A DNA stretch of 64,000 nucleotides, from contig OZ252297.1 of the NCBI GenBank assembly GCA_965250275.1, positions 2,790,001 through 2,854,000 of the forward strand, given 5' to 3'. The position numbers and the translations under genes are program-made. How positions within the stretch are numbered: position 1 is the stretch's first letter; the number at the start of each line of letters is the position of its first letter. Shown here in pieces: positions 26,761 through 36,900 of this stretch. The notes beneath the pieces were generated by a model. The model had not been told where the DNA came from. It saw only the letters and a list, made by a program, of their open reading frames with translations, and made no database searches. This DNA is from G965250275 sp965250275. GTDB lineage: Bacteria > Pseudomonadota > Alphaproteobacteria > Rhodobacterales > Rhodobacteraceae.

Positions 26761-28656
26761 ATGAAAGCCTTGATCACCCTGACCACTTCAATTCTTACCT
26801 GCGCCGCAGCCCTGCCACTGAGCGCACAGGATTTGCGCCCGCCAGAGGGCGAAGCGACGACCATCAACCAGTCGTATTCCCCATTTTCCGGGGGCGATTA
26901 TCCCCAAAACGTCTATTTCGGCGACACCCATCTGCATTCCTCATGGTCGACCGACGCTGGCATGGCCGGAGCTACATTGGGCCCAGAGATCGCCTATCGG
27001 TTTGCACGCGGCGAGGAGGTCATCAGCCACCTGGGTTACCCGGTGAAACTGGTGCGCCCGCTCGATTTCATCGTATTGGCGGACCATGCGGAGAATTTCG
27101 GGCTCGCCGAATTCATCCGGCAGGATTCACCCGTCGTTCAAGAGACCGAAAAGGGCCGCGAATGGTACCAGCTGGTCAAGGCAGGCAATGGGTATGATGC
27201 CTTTCTGGACTGGCTGCGCCTGACAGCCGAAGGCGTTGACGGCATCGACAACCCGAAAATGCAGCGGATCGCATGGGAGGTCGCGACCGAGAACGCGGAT
27301 CACTACAATGAGCCCGGTGTGTTCACCACGTTTATCGGGTTTGAATGGACCTCACAGCCAGACGGCAACAACCTGCATCGGGTGGTGATCTTTCGCGATG
27401 ACAAGGCCAAGGCCGACACTGTTGTGCCCATGTCCGCATACGACAGCGACGATCCCGAACGGCTCTGGGATTACATGGAGGCCTACGAGACCAACACGGG
27501 CGGGTCGGTGCTGGCCATTCCACATAACGGAAATCTGTCGAACGGGTACATGTTTGACGACGTAACCCTGTCCGGCGCCGAACTCACAGAAGACTATGCC
27601 AAACGCCGAATGCGGTGGGAGCCGCTCTACGAGATGACACAGGCCAAGGGTACGGGCGAGGCCCATCCGCTCCTGTCCCCTGACGATGCCTATGCTGGTC
27701 AGGAAATCCTCGACGCCGGCAACATCTCGGGGTCCGAAGCCAAAACGCCAGATATGCTGCCCCGGGAATACGCGCGGCCGGCCCTGATCCGCGGAATGGC
27801 GTATGAAGAAAGCCTCGGCGAAAACCCGTTCAAATTTGGCATGATCGGTGCCACGGACAACCACACCGGGTTGGCAACCACGCGAGAGGACAACTGGTTT
27901 GGCAAGGCACATCTGGCCGAACCTTCCGCTGAGCGTCACGAGGAAGTCCTGATTGAGGCGGCCTCTGATCCATCTCTGGACATCCTCGTCGGAGATTTGT
28001 CCGCTGCCGGGCTGGCGGGCGTCTGGGCACGGGAAAACACCCGGCAGGCCATCTGGGATGCCATGGCCAACAAAGAAGTCTTTGGCACCACCGGCAGCCG
28101 CATCCGTGTCAGGGTTTTCGGGGGATGGGACTTCGCCGAGGATGACGCTGCACGCGCAGACTTTGCCGAACAGGGGTATGCCCGCGGCGTGCCGATGGGC
28201 GGCGATATGCGCCCTGCCCCCGATGGCAATGCGGCGCCCACTTTCATGATGCGGGCCCTGCGCGACCCGGACGGTGCAAATCTGGATCGGATCCAGATCG
28301 TGAAAGGCTGGGTCGAAGACGGCGAGGCCCGTGAACGCATCTGGGACATTGCCTGCGCTGATGGCCGGGCCGTCGTCGATGACGCCTGCGATGGGGATGT
28401 GGGCAACACCGTGAATGTCGCGGACGCCAGCTATACCAACACCATCGGTGACGCGGCCTTGGGCGGCACCTGGACCGATCCGGACTTCGATCCGTCTCAG
28501 CGGGCGATGTACTACGTTCGCGTTCTGGAAATCCCGAAACCGCGCTGGACCGCGTTCGACGCCAAGTTCTTTGGAATCGACATGCCCGAAGGCACTGAAA
28601 TGGAAGTGGTCGACCGGGCCTACACCTCGCCGATCTGGTACACACCGCAGGGATAA
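26761..28656 (+). CDS. DUF3604 secreted protein (PHP-like phosphoesterase fold suspected)
   Basis: 631 residues with a signal peptide (MKALITLTTSILTCAAALPLSAQD), so periplasmic or exported. YFGDTHLHSSWSTDAG at about 57-72 and DFIVLADHAENFG at about 100-112 carry the His/Asp pattern seen in PHP-type metal-dependent phosphoesterases, consistent with the DUF3604 family. IGATDNHTGLATTREDNW (about 360-378) is the other conserved block. ATG 26761 follows AAAGGAGACGGCC. Monocistronic and convergent with lpd. Enzyme activity is not established for the family. Confidence 0.85.
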   Translation: MKALITLTTSILTCAAALPLSAQDLRPPEGEATTINQSYSPFSGGDYPQNVYFGDTHLHSSWSTDAGMAGATLGPEIAYRFARGEEVISHLGYPVKLVRPLDFIVLADHAENFGLAEFIRQDSPVVQETEKGREWYQLVKAGNGYDAFLDWLRLTAEGVDGIDNPKMQRIAWEVATENADHYNEPGVFTTFIGFEWTSQPDGNNLHRVVIFRDDKAKADTVVPMSAYDSDDPERLWDYMEAYETNTGGSVLAIPHNGNLSNGYMFDDVTLSGAELTEDYAKRRMRWEPLYEMTQAKGTGEAHPLLSPDDAYAGQEILDAGNISGSEAKTPDMLPREYARPALIRGMAYEESLGENPFKFGMIGATDNHTGLATTREDNWFGKAHLAEPSAERHEEVLIEAASDPSLDILVGDLSAAGLAGVWARENTRQAIWDAMANKEVFGTTGSRIRVRVFGGWDFAEDDAARADFAEQGYARGVPMGGDMRPAPDGNAAPTFMMRALRDPDGANLDRIQIVKGWVEDGEARERIWDIACADGRAVVDDACDGDVGNTVNVADASYTNTIGDAALGGTWTDPDFDPSQRAMYYVRVLEIPKPRWTAFDAKFFGIDMPEGTEMEVVDRAYTSPIWYTPQG

Positions 28657-28663
28657 GCGGAAG

Positions 28664-28686
28664 GCGCGCGCCAACCCGGCGCGCGC
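28664..28686. terminator. GC-rich hairpin between convergent DUF3604 and lpd genes
   Basis: Nine-base-pair perfect stem GCGCGCGCC / GGCGCGCGC with loop AACCC. It fills the 34-base gap between two convergent stops. There is no T-run on either side, so termination may be Rho-assisted. Confidence 0.5.
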
Positions 28687-28690
28687 AGCA

Positions 28691-30085
28691 TCACATGTGG
28701 ATCACGCGGTCATAGGCGTCCAAGACGCTTTCATGCATCATTTCGCTGAGCGTCGGATGCGGGAAGACAGCGTGCATCAGGTCGTCCTCGGTTGTTTCAA
28801 GCTGACGACCGACAACATAGCCCTGGATCAGTTCAGTCACTTCTGCGCCAACCATGTGCGCGCCCAGCAACTCACCCGTTTTGGCGTCAAACACCGTTTT
28901 GATCATCCCCTCGGGTTCGCCAAGGGCGATGGCCTTGCCATTGCCGATGAACGGGAAGCGCCCGACCTTGATGTCGTAGCCCAACTCCTTGGCCTTGGCT
29001 TCGGAGTACCCGACACTCGCCACCTGCGGGTGACAATAGGTGCAGCCGGCGATGCTTTCAGGTTTCACCGGATGCGGGTCTCCGCCGGCAATCAGCTCCG
29101 CGACCATCACCCCTTCGTGGCTGGCCTTGTGCGCAAGCCACGGGGCACCCGCGATGTCCCCAATGGCATAAAGGCCGTCGACCCCGGTACGGCAATAAGC
29201 GTCGGTCACGACATGAGTGCGGTCAATCTTGACCCCGAGCGCTTCGAGACCAAGGTTTTCCACGTTCCCGACGATCCCGACAGCGCTGATCACGGTGTCG
29301 AACTCCTGTTTCTCCACCTTGCCCTTGATCTCAATATGCGCGGTGACCTTGCCTTTGGCACGATCCAGTTGCTTGACCATCGCCTTTTCCAGAATGGTCA
29401 TACCCTGCTTGGTGAATTGTTTTTTGGCAAAGGCACTTATCTCGGCGTCTTCAACCGGAAGGATACGGTCCATCACCTCGACCACTGTGGTTTCGGCGCC
29501 GAGCGTGTTGTAGAAGCTGGCAAACTCGATGCCGATCGCGCCGGAGCCGATGACCAGAAGTTTCTTGGGCATTCTCGACGGCACGAGCGCATGTTTGTAG
29601 GTCCAGACCAGATCGCCGTCCGCTTCCAACCCCGGCAACTCGCGGGCCCGCGCTCCGGTTGCCAGAACGATGTTCGGCGCGGCCAGTTCTTCGGTGCCCT
29701 TCTCGGTTTTGACACTGACCTTGCCCTTGGCCGTGATCGTGGCCTCTCCCATGACAGTGGGGATCTTATTCTTTTTCATCAGGTGGCCGATCCCGCCCGA
29801 AAGTTGCCCGGCGACCTGACGGGACCGTTTCACCACGGCATCCAGATCATAACCGATGCCATCCGCCTTCAGGCCGAACTCTTTGGCACGTTCCATCAGA
29901 TGAAAGACTTCGGACGACCGCAGCATCGCCTTGGTCGGGATACAGCCCCAGTTCAGACAAATGCCGCCCATATGCTCACGCTCGACGATGACCACCTTCA
30001 GGCCAAGTTGCGCAGCCCGGATGGCGGCCACATAGCCGCCGGGGCCAGCGCCGATTACAATGACGTCATAAGATGCTGCGGCCAT
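28691..30085 (-). CDS. lpd: Dihydrolipoyl dehydrogenase (E3)
   Basis: Flavoenzyme re-oxidising dihydrolipoamide in 2-oxoacid dehydrogenase complexes. 464 residues. FAD motif IGAGPGGY at 11-18, redox-active disulfide GGICLNWGCIPTK with Cys43 and Cys48, NAD motif VIGSGAIGIEFASF, and the active-site pair His443-Glu448 in PHPTLSE. It stands alone, away from pdhABC at 49-54 kb, but its promoter carries nearly the same inverted repeat as pdhA, which suggests it is the E3 of the pyruvate complex rather than of the oxoglutarate complex. That link is inference. Confidence 0.96.
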   Translation of the reverse strand: MAAASYDVIVIGAGPGGYVAAIRAAQLGLKVVIVEREHMGGICLNWGCIPTKAMLRSSEVFHLMERAKEFGLKADGIGYDLDAVVKRSRQVAGQLSGGIGHLMKKNKIPTVMGEATITAKGKVSVKTEKGTEELAAPNIVLATGARARELPGLEADGDLVWTYKHALVPSRMPKKLLVIGSGAIGIEFASFYNTLGAETTVVEVMDRILPVEDAEISAFAKKQFTKQGMTILEKAMVKQLDRAKGKVTAHIEIKGKVEKQEFDTVISAVGIVGNVENLGLEALGVKIDRTHVVTDAYCRTGVDGLYAIGDIAGAPWLAHKASHEGVMVAELIAGGDPHPVKPESIAGCTYCHPQVASVGYSEAKAKELGYDIKVGRFPFIGNGKAIALGEPEGMIKTVFDAKTGELLGAHMVGAEVTELIQGYVVGRQLETTEDDLMHAVFPHPTLSEMMHESVLDAYDRVIHM

Positions 30086-30117
30086 TTTCGTTCCCCGATA
30101 TCGACGGTCAAAAAAAC

Positions 30118-30135
30118 TAGTTTACCGTTAAACTA
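30118..30135 (-). promoter_or_regulatory. Putative operator of lpd, shared with pdhA
   Basis: In the lpd direction it reads TAGTTTAACGGTAAACTA: seven-base arms around a four-base centre, 33 bases before the ATG. The pdhA copy at 49111-49128 reads the same except for one base in the centre. A GTGGAAA flank is also conserved. Fits a dimeric repressor or activator site overlapping the promoter. Confidence 0.65.
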
Positions 30136-30282
30136 ATTTCCACGCAGCATCAATGGACCTGCACCGCGACAAATGGAACCCTCTGCCTGCGGTTGGAATC
30201 AGCTATGGTCGGATCGTAGCACAAGGCTTGATACCCGGCCTGTTTCATTGGACAAGGGATCGCAGAAACCAAGGAGCACGCC

Positions 30283-30774
30283 TTGACCACTTCTTCTTTT
30301 TCTTCCCGCTTTTTCAGAACCCTCGGACAACTGGCGCTTGCCTTGCTGAATGCGACGCTGGTGCTGGTGGCACTGTGTTTGTTCCTGGGTCTCAACCTGA
30401 CCAACCGGATCGACAACCTGACAGCGACGTTCGCGCAGAACCTGATCGAAGTGGAGCCGCTTCGGGAGGAACTGGCCCAAACGCGCGAGCAGATTGCGGG
30501 ACTTCGGTCTGATCTGGCGGATATGATCGCCCAGACCGATACCCTGAGCGCAGCTGCGTCAGCACGGCTTCAGGGGCAGATGACGGAGTTGAATGCGCGC
30601 CTGGATGCGATGTCTGCCCCGTTTGAGAAGCTTTCCGGCGCGCCCGAGCGCATTATTGATCAGGCCGTGCAAAGCTTGGCGGATGAGGCCGCGATGACCT
30701 ATGCGCGCATCAGAGGCTGCACCCCCGCCGACCGCGCCGCCGTCAACGCCGCGATCACGGCTCCGACCGGTTAA
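30283..30774 (+). CDS. Hypothetical membrane-anchored coiled-coil protein
   Basis: 163 residues starting at TTG 30283 with AAGGAG before it. One membrane helix at about 13-40 (LGQLALALLNATLVLVALCL), then a long heptad-like helical region (about 45-125: EPLREELAQTREQIAGLRSD...) and a short tail containing one Cys. Topology suggests a periplasmic coiled coil anchored in the inner membrane. I do not recognise a family. Divergent from lpd, with about 200 bases between, and four bases of overlap with the convergent DUF924 gene. Confidence 0.7.
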   Translation: MTTSSFSSRFFRTLGQLALALLNATLVLVALCLFLGLNLTNRIDNLTATFAQNLIEVEPLREELAQTREQIAGLRSDLADMIAQTDTLSAAASARLQGQMTELNARLDAMSAPFEKLSGAPERIIDQAVQSLADEAAMTYARIRGCTPADRAAVNAAITAPTG

Positions 30775-31358
30775 CGGGCGGCGACGGCCTGCTGCAGTTC
30801 GCGAACGGTGTGCCCATAGCCGCCGTTTGAGACGTAGGCTTTTTCGCTTTCCGAGTTGCACCTGGCCAACGCATCGTTGCGGTGCGGGAACCGTCCGAAC
30901 TGGCGGATCACCTCGCGATGCGCGCGCGCATGCAAAAGGTTGTTTTCCCGCCCTTCCGGCATCCGCTCGCACATCAACCTGACGCAACGCTCCTGATCAC
31001 ACAGGCTCTCAGAATGCATCAGCGGCATATAGAAGAACTGCCGCGCCGGCTCGTCGATTTTCATGTCCCAACCGCGGTCAATCGCGGATTTCGCAGCAGC
31101 CAGTGCCGCGCGATCCGTGGCAAACGCCTTGCCGCTGTTTCGGAACATGTTGCGCGGAAACTGATCCGTCAGGATGATGTACGCCAGCGCACCGCTGGCA
31201 TAGGTCAACCAGAGCGAAAAGCGTCCCTCTCGGGCGCCTTCCCAAGTGCTCAGGAATCTTTTCCGGATTTCCGCGTCGACTTGCTCGTTTTCGTCGTACC
31301 AATCGGATGGCTTCAACTCGTCCAACCAATAACTCAATACTTCTTCAGGACCAACCAT
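30771..31358 (-). CDS. DUF924 family protein
   Basis: 195 residues, helical and cytoplasmic, of the DUF924 family (distant TPR-like fold). Conserved blocks: VLSYWLDELKPSDWY at the front, LAYIILTDQFPRNMFR near 57-72, and the central FFYMPLMHSE near 107-116. The C-terminal FGRFPHRNDALAR is also typical. No biochemical role is known for the family. Start ATG 31358 is the first good one. Probably its own transcript. Confidence 0.85.
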   Translation of the reverse strand: MVGPEEVLSYWLDELKPSDWYDENEQVDAEIRKRFLSTWEGAREGRFSLWLTYASGALAYIILTDQFPRNMFRNSGKAFATDRAALAAAKSAIDRGWDMKIDEPARQFFYMPLMHSESLCDQERCVRLMCERMPEGRENNLLHARAHREVIRQFGRFPHRNDALARCNSESEKAYVSNGGYGHTVRELQQAVAAR

Positions 31359-31465
31359 GCGTCCTCACTCCAACTCAATCTGCCCCCGGGCAAAATAAAT
31401 GTTACAATCACATTAAACAGAACCCACAGTAACATTTTGCAACAGATGCGACAACTTGCGCCCCT

Positions 31466-32737
31466 TTATGCGGCATTTTCAGGCGTCTGTTCTTCGAGAT
31501 CTGCCTCGATTGCCACTTCCTGCGCCACTTCCATGCCCACAGCCGTCAGGATCGGGCCAACCGGGCTGAAGGTCCCGGTGTCTTCGACCGGCACCGATGG
31601 CCGCTGAGTCGCACGGTAGAGCGCATAAGCCGCGAGCGCGAAAAGCAGGCTTGCCACGAACAAAAAGAACCCCGACGGACCAAACACCTTTTCGTCCATC
31701 AACCACCCCGTGATCAGGGGGCCGGCAATGGCACCCAGCCCGTTGATGAAGACCAATCCACCCGAGGCTGCAGCCATGTCGTCATGGTCCAGGTAATCGT
31801 TGGTATGCGCGATCAGCAGCGAATACAGGGGGTTAGACAAACCACCGACAATGAATGCGGCAACAAGCAGCAAATAATACTGTGTTCCCATAAGCATACC
31901 CAGAACGCTGCCCAACACGCCAACGGCCGCAACAAGCATGATCAGACGGCGACGATCCATCCGATCCGACGCCCAGCCCAGCGGGTACTGAAGCAGCAAA
32001 GCCCCGATGTAAAACGTCGCCACAAAAAGCGAGATCTGCGGCAGCGTCAGGCCCACTTCGGCGCCGTAGACCGCGCTCATGCCGAATTGCGCGGAAAAGA
32101 CCCCCCCCAAAAGAAACATGCCGACGCAGCCAAGCGGAGAAATGCGCATGATCTCACGCAGACTCATCGGTTTTGTGGTTTCGAAGGCGGGGGTGGGGCT
32201 AATCGACAACAGAATCGGCGCAAACGAGATGGAAATGACGATGGACGCAATCACAAATGTCTCGTACCCGGACGGGTCCCCGACCAGTAACAAAGCCTGT
32301 GCGGACACCACGCCGACCATCTGAACAATCATGTAAAGAGACAGAGCTTGTCCACGATTCTCGTTTTCGGCCGCGTGATTCAGCCAGCTTTCCGCGGTCA
32401 CATAGACGCCGGAAAAGCAGAATCCGATGACCACGCGTCCCAGCGACCACGCCACGGTATCCGCAAAGAGCGGATAAAGAATCATGACGGCGGAAATGAA
32501 GGACGCCAAGGCGGCAAAGACCCGGACATGTCCAACCCGCCGGATCATCTCGGGCGCCAACCGAGAGCCGCCCAAGAAACCAACAAAGTATGCGGACATC
32601 ACCACGGACATCTGAAGGGTCGAGAACCCTTCGATTTCTCCACGTACCCCCAGCAACGTGCCCTGAAGCCCGTTCCCGATCATCAAAAGACCCATGCCCA
32701 GCAACAAGGCCCAAGCACTCGACAACACCTGCAGCAT
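31466..32737 (-). CDS. MFS transporter (YcaD-like)
   Basis: 423-residue inner-membrane carrier with 12 hydrophobic segments. VYVTAESWLNHAAENENRGQAL near residue 115-135 is typical of the YcaD/YfkF group of proton-driven exporters of unknown substrate, and the loop SDRMDRRRLIMLV is the repeat of the MFS loop motif. The last 40 residues are acidic and cytoplasmic. Transcribed alone; queA lies upstream of it in direction of transcription by 103 bases only when read the other way, so no coupling is evident. Confidence 0.85.
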   Translation of the reverse strand: MLQVLSSAWALLLGMGLLMIGNGLQGTLLGVRGEIEGFSTLQMSVVMSAYFVGFLGGSRLAPEMIRRVGHVRVFAALASFISAVMILYPLFADTVAWSLGRVVIGFCFSGVYVTAESWLNHAAENENRGQALSLYMIVQMVGVVSAQALLLVGDPSGYETFVIASIVISISFAPILLSISPTPAFETTKPMSLREIMRISPLGCVGMFLLGGVFSAQFGMSAVYGAEVGLTLPQISLFVATFYIGALLLQYPLGWASDRMDRRRLIMLVAAVGVLGSVLGMLMGTQYYLLLVAAFIVGGLSNPLYSLLIAHTNDYLDHDDMAAASGGLVFINGLGAIAGPLITGWLMDEKVFGPSGFFLFVASLLFALAAYALYRATQRPSVPVEDTGTFSPVGPILTAVGMEVAQEVAIEADLEEQTPENAA

Positions 32738-32840
32738 CGCGGGTCTCCCTTCGCCATGTGGTGAATTCTCACTAGCAGACGATGGGGAGGGTCGGTCCGT
32801 CTTGTCTACGACATCTGAATGGTCGCTTCCGCGCGTTCTG

Positions 32841-33887
32841 TCAGGGGATCAGAAGCGAGCTGTCCCCGTAAGAGAAGAAACGATACTGCTGCGCAATCGC
32901 GTGGGCGTAAATGCGGTCGATGCGGTCTTTCCCCATCAGGGCGGACACCAGCATCATCAGCGTCGATTTCGGCAAGTGGAAATTGGTCATCAATGCGTCG
33001 GCCACGCGGAACTCAAAGCCGGGATAGATGAAGATATCGGTCTCACCTTCCCAGGCTTCGACGGCGCCAGACCGGCCTGCACTTTCGATCAGGCGCAGTG
33101 CCGTTGTGCCCACCGGGATGATCCGCCCGCCTGCGGCCTTGGTGGCGGTGATTTCGTCAGCAGCCTGCGCGCTCACCTGGCCCCATTCAGCGTGCATCTT
33201 GTGGGTAGTCACATCCTCGACCTTGACCGGCAGAAAGGTTCCGGCGCCCACATGCAGGGTGACGTGGCTAAATTCGACACCCGCCGCGCGCAGCCCGGCA
33301 AACAGGTCTTCGTCAAAATGCAGCGAGGCCGTCGGCGCAGCCACGGCGCCGGAATGGCGCGCAAAGACGGTCTGATAGTCCGTGCGATCCTGAGCATCTG
33401 CCGGTCTGCGCGCCGCAATGTAGGGTGGCAACGGCATGGCCCCGGCTTCGGCCAGGGCCGCATCAAAATCATCGCCGGTCAAATTGAAGCTCAGGTGCCC
33501 CTGCCCGTCCTCAACCGCCGTCAGGGTCGCGGTCAAGCCCGCGGCAAAGAGGATTTCCTCACCGATCCGGACCTTTTTCAGCGGTTTGATCAGGGCCGCC
33601 CAGCCCCCGTCGGCCCGAGGCTCCAGCAGCGTGACATCAATCCGTGCAACCGTGGCCCCTTGCGCACCGGTTCGATGCCGCTGCCCGCTCAGCCGTGCGG
33701 GGATCACCTTGGTGTTGTTGAGGATCAGCCGATCTCCGGCCCGCAGGAACCGCGGCAAATCGAAAACCTGCGCATCGGTTATGGCCTCTCCCTCAGCCAC
33801 CAGCAGCCGCGCAGAGCTGCGCGGTCGAGCAGGTCGGGTGGCAATCAGCGCCTCGGGCAGATCAAAATCGAAATCTCTCAGCTTCAT
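32841..33887 (-). CDS. queA: S-adenosylmethionine:tRNA ribosyltransferase-isomerase
   Basis: Adds the cyclopentene ring precursor to 7-aminomethyl-7-deazaguanine in tRNA, forming epoxyqueuosine. 348 residues from ATG 33887 (MKLRDFDFDLPEALIA), the usual start of the family; an in-frame ATG four codons upstream is possible. Seen: LILNNTKVIPARLSG near residue 55-70, TASLHFDEDLFAGL, HVGAGTFLPVK, and TNFHLPKSTLMMLVSAL near the C-terminus. Ends 103 bases before the MFS gene on the same strand. Confidence 0.95.
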   Translation of the reverse strand: MKLRDFDFDLPEALIATRPARPRSSARLLVAEGEAITDAQVFDLPRFLRAGDRLILNNTKVIPARLSGQRHRTGAQGATVARIDVTLLEPRADGGWAALIKPLKKVRIGEEILFAAGLTATLTAVEDGQGHLSFNLTGDDFDAALAEAGAMPLPPYIAARRPADAQDRTDYQTVFARHSGAVAAPTASLHFDEDLFAGLRAAGVEFSHVTLHVGAGTFLPVKVEDVTTHKMHAEWGQVSAQAADEITATKAAGGRIIPVGTTALRLIESAGRSGAVEAWEGETDIFIYPGFEFRVADALMTNFHLPKSTLMMLVSALMGKDRIDRIYAHAIAQQYRFFSYGDSSLLIP

Positions 33888-33925
33888 GCGCCCGCGCATA
33901 TCGCGCAGCCAGATGAATGAAAAGC

Positions 33926-36900
33926 CTATCGCCCGCCGGCCGAGCCGTCCTGATGATTGTGGCCGCGCCGGCGGGTCGGCGTTGGGGCGGAGCCGGAGCT
34001 GGTCCCGGCCACGGGTGATGGTGCAGGTGCGCGGAACACCTCGCGCAGCATCCCCGGAGTCAGCGCGGATAGCGGGTTGACCGCCACGGCAGGCGATGCC
34101 GCTGGTCCAGTCAGCGTATAGGTGAACCCGATCAAGCCTTCGCCCTTGCGGGTCAGCAGGCTGCCGATCCCGTTCAGCAGATAGACCGGAGAAACCACAC
34201 CCTGCATGTTCAGGCGCTTGGACCGCGCATCATAGACCCCGTCCATGGACAAACCGATCGACGGGCCAACAGCGCTGCTTTCATAGAGGGTCAGCCGGTC
34301 CGGGCTCAGCCGAAACCGCGCATCAACCTCCCCGAATTGAATGCCAGCCCCCGACAACTCGTCCAGCAACCCGATGATGCTCGCAGCATTGAGAAGGGCT
34401 GCGATGGCCGGTGCTTCCTGAACCCGCGTGCCGGTGACACGCAATGTGCCGTTGTAATCCGTCGGCCCATCGGGTTGCAGCAACATGCTGAACTCGCCGC
34501 CGCGCGCCTGTTGCAACAAACCCGCGTCGCGGAAAACGCCTCCGGCATTGGACGAGGTCATTCGGATCTGACTGCGCCCATTCGAGGGCGTCAGGTTCCC
34601 GCTGACAGCAGTCACACCGTTGAGCTTGCCGTTGAAGTCGCCGCTGAGCCCGCCGCGCGTGCCGAAATTGCCGACAAAATCGGTCAGGGCGATATCGTCC
34701 GTGATCTGAAGCCGGTTGAGGGTCACGCTCAGCCCGCCCGCACCGGAGCTGTCTCCTTCCCCTGAAAGCTCCGAATTGCGCAGGTCCATCGTACCGCCGC
34801 GCACTTCGATATCTGGCGTGGCGTTCAGGCCGCGCCCGATCAGGCGCACCCGGGCGTTCAGCCAGTCACCCATACGCAGCGAGGAGAAAGTCGCTTGTCC
34901 CAGTCCCCCGTTCGGAGAGGTGGTCAGGGACCCCTCGGCAGAGAGGCCGGGCGCGCTGAGCGCCACGCGGGTCAGTTCGGGCTGTTCGGACATGATCCCT
35001 TCGATGTCGAGACGCCCGCTTGACCCCGTCGACTTCGACCATCCCAGGGCTGGGATGCGAAGGCCAACCCCATCCAGATCGGACTGCAGCGACAACAGGG
35101 GCGGTGTATCGGGTTGCAACTGAACCGCAAACTCCGCAGTGCCGACACCGGAGACCGAGCCAGGGGGCAGCCCCACCCCAAACGTATCCAGCCCCCGCTG
35201 AGACAGCTCTATGTCCCCGTCGATGACGCTGCCGCGCGGGGCATCCTTGCCCAAAGGCTGCACCCAGCGCATATCCACGGGCAGTTCCTGCACAAATGCG
35301 GCACCGCTGATCTGCAGCTCATCCTGATCGGCCACGACCACCAGGCGCGGGGCCGAGAGATCCTGCTCCGGCATCAGTCTAGTGCTCGCAAAATCCAGAA
35401 CTTCGCCGCTGAGGTGATACGTGATCTCGTCGTTCATCACCCTGTCCTTGAGCGGCAAGGCCAGGGTTCCGCTGGCCGAGGCCCGGCCCTGCGCCACATC
35501 AACCGGCAAGCCCGTGCCTTCCAGGGCTTCGATTGGGCGGCGGTTCAGCAAGGACAGAACCGATGTGACCGATCCGTCTGCCATCAGGCGCAAGATGCCC
35601 GGTGCACTGCGGGGAATGCCGACATCCGGAATGATAAAGGAGGAGCCCGCGATATCCAGCGCCCCACCCTCTTCGGCGATGATCTTCCCCGCCGTGGTCG
35701 AGGTCACCAGCCGCCGGTCAACGAGACTGGCATGCCCGGTGGCGCCGGTGATCGGAGGCATGGTCGGCATGAACCGGATTGCAGCGTCTTCGTAGTCGAA
35801 GTCGACATAGATGTTGGGCTCCGAACCCGGCTCCAGCCGCATGGCGAAATCCACGTCGCTCAGCACGCCGCCGGTCAGGTTGCGATCGACCCAAAAGCGC
35901 GGCTTGGGTGCCGCGTTTTCGGGCCAAAGGCTCAGCAACTGCGCGGGCGTCATCGTGTCGATGCCGCCATCAAGCGACAATTGCCAGCCTTCTGGCGCGG
36001 CATCCAGAGTCCCCCGCAGATGCATCAGACTGTCCTGCTCGCGGATGGTCATTTCCCCCAGGGTCACCCGGAACGGGTCCAGTTCCATCCGCAGATCAGC
36101 CGTTGTGCGCGGCAGTTCCAGCGCTGTGTCATAGAGGTCGTCCGGGTTCAGCGTGGCATTTGTGATCGTCACCTGCGCAGTCAGTTCGCTGAGCTCGCCG
36201 GCTTCGATCCCACCCAGCCAAGCGGTCCCCTCGGCCACGCCCGCGAACCAGTCGCTTTGGACCGATAGCTCGTCAAACACCATCACCTGGGTTGCCGGAT
36301 CGAAGGTGAAGTAACTGCGCGCGCCTTCGAACGGGATTGGGCGGGTTTCATCGGTCGGCTGCAGCACGCCTTTGCCGATCTGGAGGGTGGCGTTCAGGGG
36401 GCCGAATGCGCCGTCTGCCAGAAGTGACCCGCGCAAAGCCCCCGATATCGGCGCGCGCAAGACTTCCAGCCAGTTCAGCGCAGGCGACTGCACGGCGATG
36501 TCCTGTGCGGCGACGTCGCTGACAATGACACCAAACTCGCCTTCTGATTGTCCTAGCCTGCTGGTGAAGTTCAGCTCCAGCGTGCTGGCATAGGCCCGAC
36601 CGCTGAGCAGCGAGAGCGCGGAGGTCAGGCGCAACTCATCCCCTTGACGCGTCAGTTGAGCCCGCCCGCCATCCAGCGTCCAAACGCGCCCGGCCCGCTT
36701 GTCTTCATATCGCAGCGTGACCGATGTGAGTTCCATCTCTCGCAGTGCAGCGAGTGCCGGCGCCTCCAGAGCGGAATCCACTGCGGCAATGATTTCCGGC
36801 AGACCGGTGGCCTCTTCGACAAGGGCACCCTGATCTCCGAAAGACAAAGACAACGTCCCGTCCGTCTCGCGGCTGACCTCGGCATAGGCCCCGCGCAGGG

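Noticed and set aside
27352..28674. A 440-codon minus-strand frame
   Set aside because: Lies fully opposite the DUF3604 gene, which has a signal peptide, ribosome-binding site and conserved motifs.
28415..30136. A 573-codon plus-strand frame
   Set aside because: Opposite lpd, which carries all catalytic motifs on the minus strand.
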